The notes under the pieces are model-generated. The model had not been told where the DNA came from. It made no database searches and saw only the letters and a list, made by a program, of their open reading frames with translations. 64,000 bases of DNA from M2408 sp040386975 (GTDB lineage Bacteria; Bacteroidota; Bacteroidia; Flavobacteriales_D; Crocinitomicaceae): NCBI GenBank assembly GCA_040386975.1, contig JAZKEO010000020.1, positions 1 through 64,000 of the forward strand. The letters run 5' to 3'. A program made the translations under genes and the position numbers. Of the stretch, positions 1 through 8,393 are shown one piece after another; position 1 is the first letter of the stretch; each line of letters starts with the position of its first letter.

Positions 1-47
1 TGTCGGTTGCCCTTTTCTGGTCTAGAGGTATAAGGTATTGCACTATC

Positions 48-1211
48 TCATTCAGCATTTTCATCATATATTGATGCACTTAGTTTTAATTCCTTTATAG
101 ATTGGGATAATTTGATTTTAACTATATCAAAGTAATCTCCATTAAAATCTGTAAATAATTTTTCTGCAAACTGCTTTTGTTTAAACTTTGTTGCCCTACT
201 TTTATCACAGTATATTTCTAAATATTTAATCAACATTTCCTTCTTTTCAACTTCTGATAAAAGGGCATAGAAAATGTCAATTACGTATGAGGCCTTGTTT
301 TCAAGGTCCCAATCTCCATTTAGAACTTGGGTTACGTTTTCTATTATTAATTTGCGGTCATTTACATCAATATTTAGTCGAAGTTCTTTCAATTTATTAC
401 AGAAATTTTCATAGGCAAACATTTTCCAATGTTCGTTTTTAAATTTATCTACAATAACTGAGGTAAATATGTCTTTTTCTTTTTCTGTTAATCTTGTGAT
501 GAGAATGTCCAATTTTTGTTGGATTCCAAAAGTAAGATTTAAAGAATTGTAAATATTGATTATTTTTTCACTTAGATTAAGCTTATCAGAGTACCAAAAT
601 TCAAGTTTTACCGTAAAATCGCTTACAGACATAACACCTATTAAACCATTGTAAATCTCTAACCAATTATCTTGGACTGGCTTTTCTGTCCTCGTAATAT
701 ATTTTGATTTATCTGGTAGGTTTATAAATTCAGATGTGCTTATGTCAATTCTATTTTTAGTTGAAGTCATAATAAAACAATACTCAAGAAAATCCTTAAG
801 GTCTAACTTTTTGTCTATAATATCTTCAATATTTTCCTTGCCATGAATTAAAATACAATTTTGCTTTATACCATTTCTAAAAGCATTAATAAAGTTGTCT
901 TTGAGTTTATTGTAAGAAATAAAAACCCCTAAAGTTCCTTCTATTTTAGAGTTAATTTTTCCAAGAAAAGAATAAAGTTTAGATGCGGCTAATGTATCTT
1001 CATTTTCCCATTTTGCTTCAAGTAAAAATACTTTTGAATAAATTAATACACAACCATCAATTTCTTGAGATGTATCGGCTGTTCTGTACCTTGAGAATAT
1101 AGAAATATTTGCATCCTCACAAATTTTGTTCAACAATATTTCAAATTCTGTTCCTCTTTGCTGGTGGTTACTTAATGCCTCTATTTTATTAAATTCTTTT
1201 CTATATGTCAT
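48..1211 (-). CDS. Mrr-like PD-(D/E)XK nuclease family protein, putative defence nuclease
   Basis: This 387-residue protein looks like a restriction-endonuclease-fold protein of the Mrr type. The N-terminus has a GTEFE helix (residues 20-24), followed by a nuclease core with D52 in the EIDG turn and E65-x-K67 in the strand LLEAKW. This is the D-(x12)-E-x-K spacing expected of PD-(D/E)XK enzymes. Residues after about 150 are helical, match no family I recognise, and may sense or bind a partner. The gene is transcribed leftwards, away from the HEPN-type pair at 1388-2547, and is the leftmost gene of a defence-rich stretch. Fold assignment is from visible motifs. Target (DNA or RNA) and biological role are inferred. 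Confidence 0.6.
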   Translation of the reverse strand: MTYRKEFNKIEALSNHQQRGTEFEILLNKICEDANISIFSRYRTADTSQEIDGCVLIYSKVFLLEAKWENEDTLAASKLYSFLGKINSKIEGTLGVFISYNKLKDNFINAFRNGIKQNCILIHGKENIEDIIDKKLDLKDFLEYCFIMTSTKNRIDISTSEFINLPDKSKYITRTEKPVQDNWLEIYNGLIGVMSVSDFTVKLEFWYSDKLNLSEKIINIYNSLNLTFGIQQKLDILITRLTEKEKDIFTSVIVDKFKNEHWKMFAYENFCNKLKELRLNIDVNDRKLIIENVTQVLNGDWDLENKASYVIDIFYALLSEVEKKEMLIKYLEIYCDKSRATKFKQKQFAEKLFTDFNGDYFDIVKIKLSQSIKELKLSASIYDENAE

Positions 1212-1387
1212 AGTTAGATTTTTTCATTTTAACTTGTACCTTATGGTTTTCAAATGCGTAAATCTAATTATTTTTTTGATTTACATACTTACCAAAATTA
1301 GGGGGATTTTTTATAGTTTTCAACAATGAAAAACGATGAGTTTATTTTCTTAGATTTGTCTTGTATCAATAACATTTACCCTTAAAA

Positions 1388-1927
1388 ATGGAAACAAAAC
1401 CACATAAAACCCATGTCTATGAAGTAGATTTTAGAATTTCCAGTCTAAACTACATCATCTCTGGATTTGATGAAACTATTCAGGTTCTTCATGATAAAGT
1501 AAAAGAAGGTGGTTGGTATGATGGATTATGGTTCTTAGAAGAAACCGAACCAATTTATGGTTTAGCTTTTATTGCATACCAAAATTACATAAATGCAAGC
1601 ATCAAAGATTTAGCTGAAACCTCTGGAAAAAAAGAAAAATATTACAGGATTCAAGAACCAATTGAGGGTTATAAAAAAACAGTAATTGAACTCATAATCT
1701 GCCTTGCGAATTACACTAAACATATTGATGATGATGGTGATTTTCATAAAGGAACAAAGGAAACCTTAGAACACTTTAGTTTGAAATCCAACAAAGAATT
1801 TGATGTAGAACATTCGGCAATTTTTAGAGGTCTTGATATTCTAAATGAAAAATGGGACTTACATCAGATAACAAAAATTGTTACAGATTGGAGGGAAATG
1901 CTCATGCAAATAATACTAAAAAAATAA
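1388..1927 (+). CDS. Hypothetical helical protein, first gene of a two-gene unit with a HEPN-type protein
   Basis: A 179-residue soluble protein with no signal peptide or membrane segment. It is mostly helical and contains a conserved-looking segment LANYTKH at about residues 114-120, followed by an acidic DDDGD loop. I do not recognise the family. Its stop lies 5 bases before the ATG of the HEPN-like gene at 1933, so the two are almost certainly co-transcribed and may act as partners (toxin and antitoxin, or sensor and effector). The flanking genes on both sides are nuclease-like and divergently or convergently placed. Any function is inferred from context only. Confidence 0.6.
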   Translation: METKPHKTHVYEVDFRISSLNYIISGFDETIQVLHDKVKEGGWYDGLWFLEETEPIYGLAFIAYQNYINASIKDLAETSGKKEKYYRIQEPIEGYKKTVIELIICLANYTKHIDDDGDFHKGTKETLEHFSLKSNKEFDVEHSAIFRGLDILNEKWDLHQITKIVTDWREMLMQIILKK

Positions 1928-1932
1928 AGTTT

Positions 1933-2547
1933 ATGGATAAGAAAATAGAAGAGAATTTTGAAAAGTGGATTAATTTTTTGAATCCAGACAATCTCAAGGA
2001 TAATTTAATTTTTTGCTCATTGTATATTTCATTCTATGAAACAACTAAAGATTATGTCGTGAGTCAATTGGAAAGCTTTTTTTCTATTGGTTATAATTCG
2101 GTTGATGGTGATATTATAAGTCCAGATTACAAAGAAAAAGTTTTAGCATTAGATTCAAAGAAAAATCCTATGAATGCTTCATTGATTTGGTTTCGTAATG
2201 AAGGTGCGATTGATGAAAATGACATACATGAATTATCCGAAATAAGAAAATCGAGAAATCTTCTTGCTCATGAAATGTTAGAACATCTTTTTGAAGGAAT
2301 CAATAAAGATTTTGCTGAAAAATTTGCAAAGCTTATAGAGATTAGAGTTAAAATTGAAAGATGGTGGGTTTGGAATATTGAAATTCCAACAAGTGATAAT
2401 GAATACCCAGATGATTTAAAAGAGGAAGATGTCATGACAAGTTCTCAGATAACCTATCAATTAATCATGGACATAGTTTCTGGTGATGCAGAAAAATCAA
2501 AATATTACTATAATGAATTTTTAAAAGTCAAGGAAAAAGGATTATGA
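1933..2547 (+). CDS. HEPN-like protein with R-x4-H motif, putative RNase effector
   Basis: A 204-residue protein whose segment EIRKSRNLLAHE contains R108-NLLA-H113, the R-x4-H signature of catalytic HEPN domains, which are metal-independent RNases common in toxin-antitoxin and abortive-infection systems. The open frame extends upstream to 1852, but those 27 codons lie over the coding end of the previous gene in another frame, so I place the start at the ATG at 1933. The last codons overlap the end of the convergent nuclease-like gene (stop at 2542) by 6 bases. The motif is visible. RNase activity and partnership with the gene at 1388 are inference. Confidence 0.55.
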   Translation: MDKKIEENFEKWINFLNPDNLKDNLIFCSLYISFYETTKDYVVSQLESFFSIGYNSVDGDIISPDYKEKVLALDSKKNPMNASLIWFRNEGAIDENDIHELSEIRKSRNLLAHEMLEHLFEGINKDFAEKFAKLIEIRVKIERWWVWNIEIPTSDNEYPDDLKEEDVMTSSQITYQLIMDIVSGDAEKSKYYYNEFLKVKEKGL

Positions 2548-3957
2548 TTTTGGGGGTGACTCATTTGTTTCCTGATTATCTTCAACAGATTCAATTTGAA
2601 ATTTCTCCAAAAGCATGTCAACCAGAGACTCAGGTAATAAATTATCATAGACAAGTCTTGAGAGAAAGCCATCTCCAAGAATTGATGTTTTTTCATTGTA
2701 TGTTAGTGAAATAGCTCTTTTTTGATATTCAAAAAGTTTGTGTTTTTTATCTCCTACGTCTTTAGCTTTTTGTGTTTCTTTGGTTGACATCCATTTTGCT
2801 TCAATCCCTTTAGAATTAAATAACTCAATTAAAGCGTTAAGGTCCACGGAGAGTAAAAGTTTGACTTTCCCAAAAACAATGTTCATCACATTCTCAGTTC
2901 CAAATCTCTTGAGAAAAATTGGCTGCTTAATTGGGGCAAAAAGTGCTGAATTGTAATGGATAATTGGAAAATTTTCTTGAAACTTATAAGATACCGCTTG
3001 TTTAAATACGAAGTTAGCCATATATAGAGCTTCTTCCTTGTACATTCCAACGCAAATTACATTTTCAATAATACGATACGCCCAAGTTTTAGATTCCAAT
3101 ATTTCGAACATATCCAGAATTTGACCATCGTAATGTCTCAGAGGTTTTGTGATTTCTGCAATTGTAGTTTCTGTACCTGTAAACGGGTCACTACCTTTTT
3201 CTTCTTTAAGCAACTGATGGAATCTTGTTCCCTTTTGCATTTGATTTAAGGTTCTGTCCACTTGGTCAAAGAATTTTTCAGGATTTTCAATTTTTTCAAG
3301 CCTCATATCTTCTGGCTTCATTTTTGGATTTTCTTCTAACTTATTAATAAAGTCCAATACTTCTTTTGATTTTGAGCCTTCTTTTACTTCAACAAGCTTT
3401 AAGCGTCCATTTGAATCCACATAAATCAAATCGAAAATATCTACAAATGTTGTCAAATCTGCGTAAAGTACGAACCCATCAGGGTCCTTTTCATAATATG
3501 CTTTTGAAGCAAGATGAAGTGATTCTATATTTGAATTTAATAAGCTTGGACGACCTTTTTGACCAGAGTACCATCTTCTTGCTATCCAATGTTGTTCACG
3601 GATAAGAACCCAAACTAATGAATCTGCTAAGTTTCTTAAAATTGCATCGTTGTACCGTTGTATTTGAATTTGAATTTCTTTTTTTTGCGCTCCACTTTTA
3701 TCTCGAACTCGATTTAACTGTTTTTTTTCTTGAGTAAGTTCTTTGATTTTGGATTCAATTGATATAAGTTCAGTAATTAGTAATTCTTGTCCCAATCTTT
3801 GACCTTCATGAACTGAACTAATAAATAAAGTCCTGTTGGTTCTCATGAACTCCTTCATTTCTTTATCTGAATTTATTGAAACACCAATTTTTCTTAATCC
3901 ATAACTGAAAAAGTAATCATGAATTTGCCTTACCTTATTTTCAAAATCTTTACTCAT
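2542..3957 (-). CDS. Putative PD-(D/E)XK nuclease-like protein with coiled coil
   Basis: A 471-residue cytoplasmic protein. Residues about 55-105 form a charged coiled-coil-like stretch. A nuclease-type core follows, with D176 in FVDIFDL and E190-V-K192 in LVEVKEG, spaced as in PD-(D/E)XK folds. The remaining C-terminal half is mixed alpha/beta and unassigned. The gene is convergent with and overlaps the 3' end of the HEPN-like gene by 6 bases. I know no named family for it with certainty. Possible roles are a stand-alone defence effector or the nuclease arm of a system shared with its neighbours. Confidence 0.5.
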   Translation of the reverse strand: MSKDFENKVRQIHDYFFSYGLRKIGVSINSDKEMKEFMRTNRTLFISSVHEGQRLGQELLITELISIESKIKELTQEKKQLNRVRDKSGAQKKEIQIQIQRYNDAILRNLADSLVWVLIREQHWIARRWYSGQKGRPSLLNSNIESLHLASKAYYEKDPDGFVLYADLTTFVDIFDLIYVDSNGRLKLVEVKEGSKSKEVLDFINKLEENPKMKPEDMRLEKIENPEKFFDQVDRTLNQMQKGTRFHQLLKEEKGSDPFTGTETTIAEITKPLRHYDGQILDMFEILESKTWAYRIIENVICVGMYKEEALYMANFVFKQAVSYKFQENFPIIHYNSALFAPIKQPIFLKRFGTENVMNIVFGKVKLLLSVDLNALIELFNSKGIEAKWMSTKETQKAKDVGDKKHKLFEYQKRAISLTYNEKTSILGDGFLSRLVYDNLLPESLVDMLLEKFQIESVEDNQETNESPPKS

Positions 3958-4006
3958 TCTTTTAATGTTAAATTAGTAAATTTACAGAAAGTCAATTGTC
4001 ATTAAT

Positions 4007-4207
4007 TCATTTGACACTCTCAATATCAAGGTGAACATCATCAATAATCATTTCCTTGATGTTATCATGAGTTGACTCCATATATTTTTTCACTGAAATC
4101 ACATTTGATTCTCCCAAATATACCTTAGGTATTCTGTTCATGTAAACTTTGAAGTTCTTACTCTCATTATTATTAAACAAGATTCTTCCGATTGCAATTG
4201 TTTCCAT
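4007..4207 (-). CDS. Small hypothetical protein (66 aa)
   Basis: A 66-residue soluble protein starting at a good ATG, 49 bases upstream of the nuclease-like gene on the same strand (stop at 4007, next start at 3957). It could be a small regulator or antitoxin-like partner of that gene. The acidic C-terminus (DDVHLDIES) and the lack of hydrophobic segments fit a soluble accessory protein, but no family is recognised. Confidence 0.4.
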   Translation of the reverse strand: METIAIGRILFNNNESKNFKVYMNRIPKVYLGESNVISVKKYMESTHDNIKEMIIDDVHLDIESVK

Positions 4208-4339
4208 TTTGTTTTTTTTATCAAAGATAATAATAGATTACCAATTAATAAAAACGATTGAAATTTTCACAATCGTAGTCATATCCTCACCCCACCACAC
4301 CATCCACCCTCAACACAAGCATTTCCACCCATAAACAAC

Positions 4340-4412
4340 AAAAGCCCCTTATATCGAGGCTTTTGGTATTCTTGTGAGGTTCTGAGACCTAAGTGGTTTT
4401 CACTAAGGCAAT
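4340..4412. other. Hairpins in a 617-bp gene-free stretch (4208-4824)
   Basis: No convincing gene lies between 4208 and 4824. The stretch contains an inverted repeat AAAAGCC/GGCTTTT (4340-4346 and 4358-4364) and, about 25 bases later, a near-palindrome CCTAAGTG-GTTTT-CACTAAGG with one mismatch. The first could terminate the convergent transcription units, although it lacks a clear T-tract. The rest is low-complexity AT-rich sequence. Confidence 0.3.
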
Positions 4413-4824
4413 CGATATTAAGAATTTCAATTTTTCCATCATTTCGAATCGATTCTTTAATCTATTAAGTAAATCACATTCATCCATAGTAAAATTGAAT
4501 TAAAATTTGTAATTAAACCTTCAAAAAGTTGTAATTGAAATTTCAGTCATTGTTTTTTTTTGACTCAAACAAATATAACGATAATCCTCAAACTACGACA
4601 TCAAATTCTCTTGCATCAATAAAAGAGCTATTTCACTACAAAGTGCCATAGAATAATGAAAATTAGACTTTTTGCAGGTGTTTTAATAAAAATCCTTGGA
4701 CGTTTCAAATCAATTAACCAAAAACAAAACATTAAATTGTAGAGAACCTTTTACTTGCAGTTCAGTCATGTGGTGACAACAAAAAAAATTAGATTCGGAA
4801 AATCAATTCCAGATGAAATCATAG

Positions 4825-5247
4825 TCACTTTCCAGTTACTTTTTTTGTTAAATAAAACTTATGCGTTTTGTCAAGAAAAACCACATAAAAAGTATCTTTA
4901 TAAATATGACCTGCTAAAACTGCCGCTCCAGTTATATGAATCCTTGCCCAACAAGCATCTTCTGGAACATGTTCAGGATATTCATAGTGTGTTTTATCAG
5001 TTGCTGGGAAATCTTTATAAATTGTAAATTTAACCCCGCAAACTTGTTCTTGTAGCGGTCTTTTGCAATAACCTTGAAGAGTTTCCATTGCTTTTGATAA
5101 AAGACCCGCAGATTGCCAATCTTTCCATGCTGACCCATACTTTTGAGTCGTATCCAAATATTGAAGAGACACTTTGAAATTACTTACATTTGTTTCTTCA
5201 ATCTTTTTTTTTAGAATTGGACTTTTCTTTTCTTTTTTAAAAGCCAT
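4825..5247 (-). CDS. Putative toxin of a Panacea-type (PanAT) toxin-antitoxin pair
   Basis: A 140-residue basic protein beginning with a Lys-rich segment. Its C-terminal beta-rich core reads ACWARIHITGAAVLAGHI and then FYVVFLDKTHKFYLTKK, a pattern of alternating strands like small RelE/HigB-like mRNA-interferase folds, though I cannot assign the family. The start overlaps the last 11 bases of the upstream Panacea-domain gene, so the two are translationally coupled in the order antitoxin then toxin. Panacea antitoxins are known to neutralise many unrelated toxins encoded next to them, which is the main reason for the call. Toxicity and mechanism are inferred. Confidence 0.55.
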   Translation of the reverse strand: MAFKKEKKSPILKKKIEETNVSNFKVSLQYLDTTQKYGSAWKDWQSAGLLSKAMETLQGYCKRPLQEQVCGVKFTIYKDFPATDKTHYEYPEHVPEDACWARIHITGAAVLAGHIYKDTFYVVFLDKTHKFYLTKKVTGK

Positions 5248-5728
5248 TTAATTCGGCTTTGTAATAAATTTTCATTGATTCCTTACCTATGACAACATTA
5301 CACCTGTCTGCTTCCCCATATCCTATTCTTGCTTCAACCCATGGTTTTTCAGAATGAGTTGACCTCTCAAGTTCTGGACCAGTCCAAGTGGATAAATCTT
5401 CAAGTACAAGGGTAATAAAATCAAATTGTTCAGAAGTTAATATCTTTACAACCTCATCTTTTGGATTTCCTCCTTTTGTATATGCAATATCTGAATATAG
5501 TAATGATTGACCTTTTAGTTCATGAAACACTTCAGGACATACTGGACCATGCAACCAAGCTTCAAAATTTTCATTTAAAAGATTAGTATCAAAATTTGCG
5601 AGGTGATAAGCCTCACAATAATACAGAAGTTTTTGTAATTTAAGTTGAGACATGGGTCCGTAAGAACTTAAAACATAATCAGCCAAAGTGAGTACGGGAA
5701 TTGTTGACATCATTTTTATAGCTTCCAT
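5237..5728 (-). CDS. Panacea-domain (SocA-like, DUF4065) antitoxin
   Basis: A 163-residue protein with the hallmark N-terminus LADYVLSSYGPMSQLKLQK, then LLYYCEAYHLA and the EAWLHGPVCPEVF segment, all typical of the Panacea/SocA/DUF4065 domain. This domain is the antitoxin in PanAT systems and the proteolytic adaptor-type antitoxin SocA. An upstream in-frame TTG exists (5749), but I choose the ATG at 5728. ATGs at 5713 and 5710 are also possible, since the conserved domain begins only after MMSTIPVL. It precedes and overlaps the putative toxin gene by 11 bases. The family is clear; the toxin it neutralises is inferred from position. Confidence 0.8.
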   Translation of the reverse strand: MEAIKMMSTIPVLTLADYVLSSYGPMSQLKLQKLLYYCEAYHLANFDTNLLNENFEAWLHGPVCPEVFHELKGQSLLYSDIAYTKGGNPKDEVVKILTSEQFDFITLVLEDLSTWTGPELERSTHSEKPWVEARIGYGEADRCNVVIGKESMKIYYKAELNGF

Positions 5729-5810
5729 TTTTCTTAAATTACAAGGCAAACATACGAAAAAACTTTCTTAAAAAAATATTGTTTATTTAAAATTTTACTA
5801 AACCTTTTTT

Positions 5811-5829
5811 GAAAAGGTTGTTACTTCTT
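5811..5829. terminator. Hairpin between SRAP operon and PanAT pair
   Basis: Perfect 8-bp inverted repeat AACCTTTT/AAAAGGTT with a 3-nt loop in the AT-rich 254-bp gap between the SRAP gene stop (5983) and the Panacea gene. It is placed to end the leftward umuD-umuC-SRAP transcript. The T-tract is weak, so the call is tentative. Confidence 0.35.
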
Positions 5830-5982
5830 AGTAAATATGTCTTAATTAATATAAAAATCATAATTTTTCCATTATATTTTTTTTTTCTTAAACAATGAAA
5901 ATATCCATTTAAAAAGTTTTCCAATTCCTCTAAAAATCTCAACCCATATAACTATTCTACTATCCATTATCTCAAATCATTA

Positions 5983-6612
5983 TTAGAACAAGCTTTGTTG
6001 AAGTGGTGGCTCTAAAGAAATTGCTTGCAAATTTTCAGTCAACTTTGCTTCACCGCCCATAAGCCAATCTTTTTCATATCCTTTGGCTAAAACCATAGGC
6101 ATTCGCTTTGCAGAATTATGAATTTCAGACATAAGTTCGTTTGCCTCAGTTGTGATAATTGTATAGCTGTTAATCGACAATCCTGTAATCGGGTCCTTGC
6201 AAGTGTTCCAGAGACCAGCAAAAGCAAATACTTTGCTGTCAGAAACAGTAATCAAGTGTTTTTCCTTAGACTTTCCTTTCCCATCAAGCCACTTCCATTC
6301 ATAAAAGCCATCAACAAGGACAAGACAACGCTTAGAAATTGAATCTCTAAAAGATGGCTTTTCTTCAAGAGTTTCAACTTTTGCATTAAGTGTGCTGTTC
6401 TGAATCTTCTTGTCCTTTGCCCAAGAAGGAATCAAGCCCCATTGAAAGAGTTGAATGTTGTTTGGAGATTCATTTGTTATAACTGGACAATACGGGTGGT
6501 CGAATCCATTCAAATAAGAACTTGGCTCGTATTCATCTTCATCCTCAAAATCAATATCATAAAGCAATTTAAGTTGATATGCCTCCTCTTCCAATTTCTT
6601 ATAATAGCACAT
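5983..6612 (-). CDS. yedK: SOS response-associated peptidase / SRAP-domain protein (YedK/HMCES family)
   Basis: SRAP proteins (bacterial YedK, human HMCES) cross-link covalently to abasic sites in single-stranded DNA through Cys2 and so protect replication forks. Starting at the ATG at 6612 gives a 209-residue protein beginning Met-Cys, which exposes the catalytic Cys2. The longer frame up to 6690 would bury it and overlaps umuC. Other conserved parts are visible: NAKVETLEEKPSFR (the Asn and Glu active-site segment), DGFYEW, and EIHNSAKRMPM with the conserved His. The ATG follows the umuC stop codon by 2 bases, so it is the third gene of the umuDC operon. Confidence 0.9.
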   Translation of the reverse strand: MCYYKKLEEEAYQLKLLYDIDFEDEDEYEPSSYLNGFDHPYCPVITNESPNNIQLFQWGLIPSWAKDKKIQNSTLNAKVETLEEKPSFRDSISKRCLVLVDGFYEWKWLDGKGKSKEKHLITVSDSKVFAFAGLWNTCKDPITGLSINSYTIITTEANELMSEIHNSAKRMPMVLAKGYEKDWLMGGEAKLTENLQAISLEPPLQQSLF

Positions 6613-6614
6613 AT

Positions 6615-7874
6615 TTAAACCTTTATAGTTATTATATCTGATAATCTTGTCGTGTATTGTGGAGACAATAATTCTTGCCTCATCTTCCATACTCGCTTTT
6701 GGTCTTGTACGGCAAGTCGAACTTTTTGTTGCCCAAATTTTGAGTTCATTTTATCAACCGCCTCCATCAATGAAATATGACGAGGATTGCTGTTCTCAAA
6801 CATGGTCAATTGAACTTCATTTTCTGGAATAATGTCCATAATTATTACTCCAGCTTTTTTGTATGCAAAGCCTTTTCTATAAATCTTTTCCAGAGCCATA
6901 TTTGCAAATTTCGCAAGTTCCAGACTTGAGTTCGTTGGATATGGCAACTTGATTGCAACACTATTGTAATACTGAGGCAAGTCCTTCCTGAACCCATTTG
7001 TGTGAACAAACACCATTAGAGCCTTACAACAAGAACCTTGCTTCCTAAGTTTTTCAGAGCAAGAAACAGCAAATGTTGAAACTCTTTCCTTCATTGGTTG
7101 AATGTCACTTATCATCTTCTCAAATGAGCGAGTTGTAGCTATGTTTTTCTTTGCCTTTACCTCATCAAGACTAAGAGTTGGCTTTCCTAAGAGGTCAGAC
7201 TTAAGTCTAACTCCAACAATTGCCATGTATTTTTGAATCCAAGCATTGTCAAGCTGAGTAAAGTCATAAGCTGTTTTTACACCAATTGCATTAAGTCGTT
7301 TTGAGTGTTGTCTTCCAACTCCCCAAATATCTTCAACCTTGAGCCACTTCAAAGCCTTAATTCGCTTTTCTTCATCATCAATTGTGTAAATCCCACCAGT
7401 TTGAATCGGATACTTCTTGGCAATTCGATTGGCAACCTTTGAGAGAGATTTTGTTGGAGCAATTCCGATTGAAATTGGAATCCCAGTTGACTTGGTAACT
7501 TTTCGCTTTGCTTCCTTAAAATAAAGGTCAAGGTCAAACATCTCAAATCCATCTATTCTCAGGAAAGCCTCATCAATGCTATAAACTTCAATATCTGGAG
7601 AATAATCACCTAAGATTGACATGACACGATTACTCAGGTCTCCGTAGAGTGGAAAGTTTGCTGAAAAGACATTTACGTTATTTTTCTTGAATGATTCCTT
7701 GTACTCAAATGCAGGAGCTCCCATTGGAATACCAAGGTCCTTAGCTTCGTTACTTCGAGCTATAACGCATCCATCATTGTTAGAAAGCACAACAATTGGT
7801 TTACCATTCAACCCAGGGCGAAACACTCGCTCACAGGAAGCATAGAAGTTGTTGCAATCTACAAGAGCGTACAT
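6615..7874 (-). CDS. umuC: Y-family DNA polymerase, UmuC (polymerase V catalytic subunit)
   Basis: A 419-residue translesion DNA polymerase of the UmuC/ImpB family. The N-terminus MYALVDCNNFYASCERVF holds the first catalytic Asp (D6), and VYSIDEAFLRI carries the second acidic pair. Helix-hairpin-helix residues (VEDIWGVGRQHSKRL) and the little-finger domain follow, and length matches UmuC. The start overlaps nothing: umuD ends one base upstream and the SRAP gene starts 2 bases downstream, forming a compact three-gene SOS operon. Transcription is probably controlled by the palindrome at 8375-8393. The polymerase works with processed UmuD to bypass DNA lesions. Confidence 0.95.
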   Translation of the reverse strand: MYALVDCNNFYASCERVFRPGLNGKPIVVLSNNDGCVIARSNEAKDLGIPMGAPAFEYKESFKKNNVNVFSANFPLYGDLSNRVMSILGDYSPDIEVYSIDEAFLRIDGFEMFDLDLYFKEAKRKVTKSTGIPISIGIAPTKSLSKVANRIAKKYPIQTGGIYTIDDEEKRIKALKWLKVEDIWGVGRQHSKRLNAIGVKTAYDFTQLDNAWIQKYMAIVGVRLKSDLLGKPTLSLDEVKAKKNIATTRSFEKMISDIQPMKERVSTFAVSCSEKLRKQGSCCKALMVFVHTNGFRKDLPQYYNSVAIKLPYPTNSSLELAKFANMALEKIYRKGFAYKKAGVIIMDIIPENEVQLTMFENSNPRHISLMEAVDKMNSKFGQQKVRLAVQDQKRVWKMRQELLSPQYTTRLSDIITIKV

Positions 7875-7875
7875 C

Positions 7876-8325
7876 TCAAAAAGTCTTTATAACGTGTGTA
7901 ACCATGCCCCAAACAAGAAAGTCATTATCCTCAGTTACTCTTATTGGCTCATAAGAATCATTCTCAGGAACAAGCCAAACACAATCCTTGTCTTTTTTTA
8001 TTCTCTTTACTGTAAAATCTCCATCAATGAAGCAAACAGCAATCTTATTGTCCTCAGGTTCCAGACTCTTGTCAATTACCAATAAATCTCCATCAAATAT
8101 ACCAGCGTCTTTCATTGAGTTTCCAGAGACACGACCATAATATGTTGCCGAAGGATGCTTAACAAGATGTTTATTCATGTCGATTGTTAGGTCAATAAAA
8201 TCCAATGCTGGAGAAGGGAAACCCGCTGAAATTCCTGAACTTACAACTGGAAGTTCTAAATTGTATTCAGTTGATGCTGAATAGATTTCTATAGACTTCG
8301 AGGAATGAAGTAATAATGCTGTCAT
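7876..8325 (-). CDS. umuD: UmuD-like S24 self-cleaving peptidase
   Basis: A 149-residue LexA/UmuD-family S24 peptidase. The cleavage segment SAGFPSPALDF places the scissile bond at A34-G35, with nucleophile S70 (GNSM) and general base K107 (TVKR). The distances 34 to 70 and 70 to 107 are the same as from C24 to S60 and S60 to K97 in E. coli UmuD. There is no DNA-binding winged helix, so it is UmuD rather than LexA. The reading frame opens with a TTG at 8349, but the ATG at 8325 fits the family. It is first in the umuD-umuC-SRAP operon. After RecA-stimulated self-cleavage it would join UmuC as polymerase V. Confidence 0.9.
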   Translation of the reverse strand: MTALLLHSSKSIEIYSASTEYNLELPVVSSGISAGFPSPALDFIDLTIDMNKHLVKHPSATYYGRVSGNSMKDAGIFDGDLLVIDKSLEPEDNKIAVCFIDGDFTVKRIKKDKDCVWLVPENDSYEPIRVTEDNDFLVWGMVTHVIKTF

Positions 8326-8346
8326 GATGTGCTTATTCGGGAAGCA

Positions 8347-8354
8347 CAAATGTA
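8347..8354 (-). promoter_or_regulatory. Bacteroidota -7 promoter box for the umuD operon
   Basis: On the minus strand the sequence reads TACATTTG, an exact match to the Bacteroidota -7 consensus TAnnTTTG, 21 bases upstream of the umuD ATG. The expected -33 region falls at about 8372-8378 and so overlaps the left edge of the palindrome at 8375-8393. A repressor bound there would block the promoter. Confidence 0.5.
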
Positions 8355-8374
8355 TGAATGTTATTATTAAGGAG

Positions 8375-8393
8375 AACGTAAAAATTTTACGTT
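8375..8393. promoter_or_regulatory. Perfect 19-bp palindromic operator candidate upstream of umuD
   Basis: The sequence AACGTAAAAATTTTACGTT is a perfect inverted repeat of 9-bp arms around one central A. It lies 50 bases upstream of the umuD start and overlaps the predicted -33 promoter element, which is the classical position of an SOS-type operator. The dyad differs from the E. coli CTGT-N8-ACAG box and the Gram-positive GAAC-N4-GTTC box. Binding by a LexA-type or other repressor is inference. Confidence 0.55.

Noticed and set aside
1..47. Window begins TGTCGG, resembling a Tn7-like transposon end
   Set aside because: The window border is arbitrary and no repeated TnsB-like sites or matching end near 12780 were found.
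1852..1932. Longer start for the HEPN-like gene
   Set aside because: The extra codons lie over the coding end of the previous gene in another frame. The ATG at 1933 is better placed.
4755..5027. Plus-strand open frame opposite the putative toxin
   Set aside because: Overlaps the toxin antisense and lacks any recognisable motif; the minus-strand gene is coupled to the antitoxin.
7876..8349. Calling the S24 protein LexA
   Set aside because: It has no N-terminal winged helix-turn-helix and sits in a umuC operon; its cleavage-to-Ser-to-Lys spacing matches UmuD.
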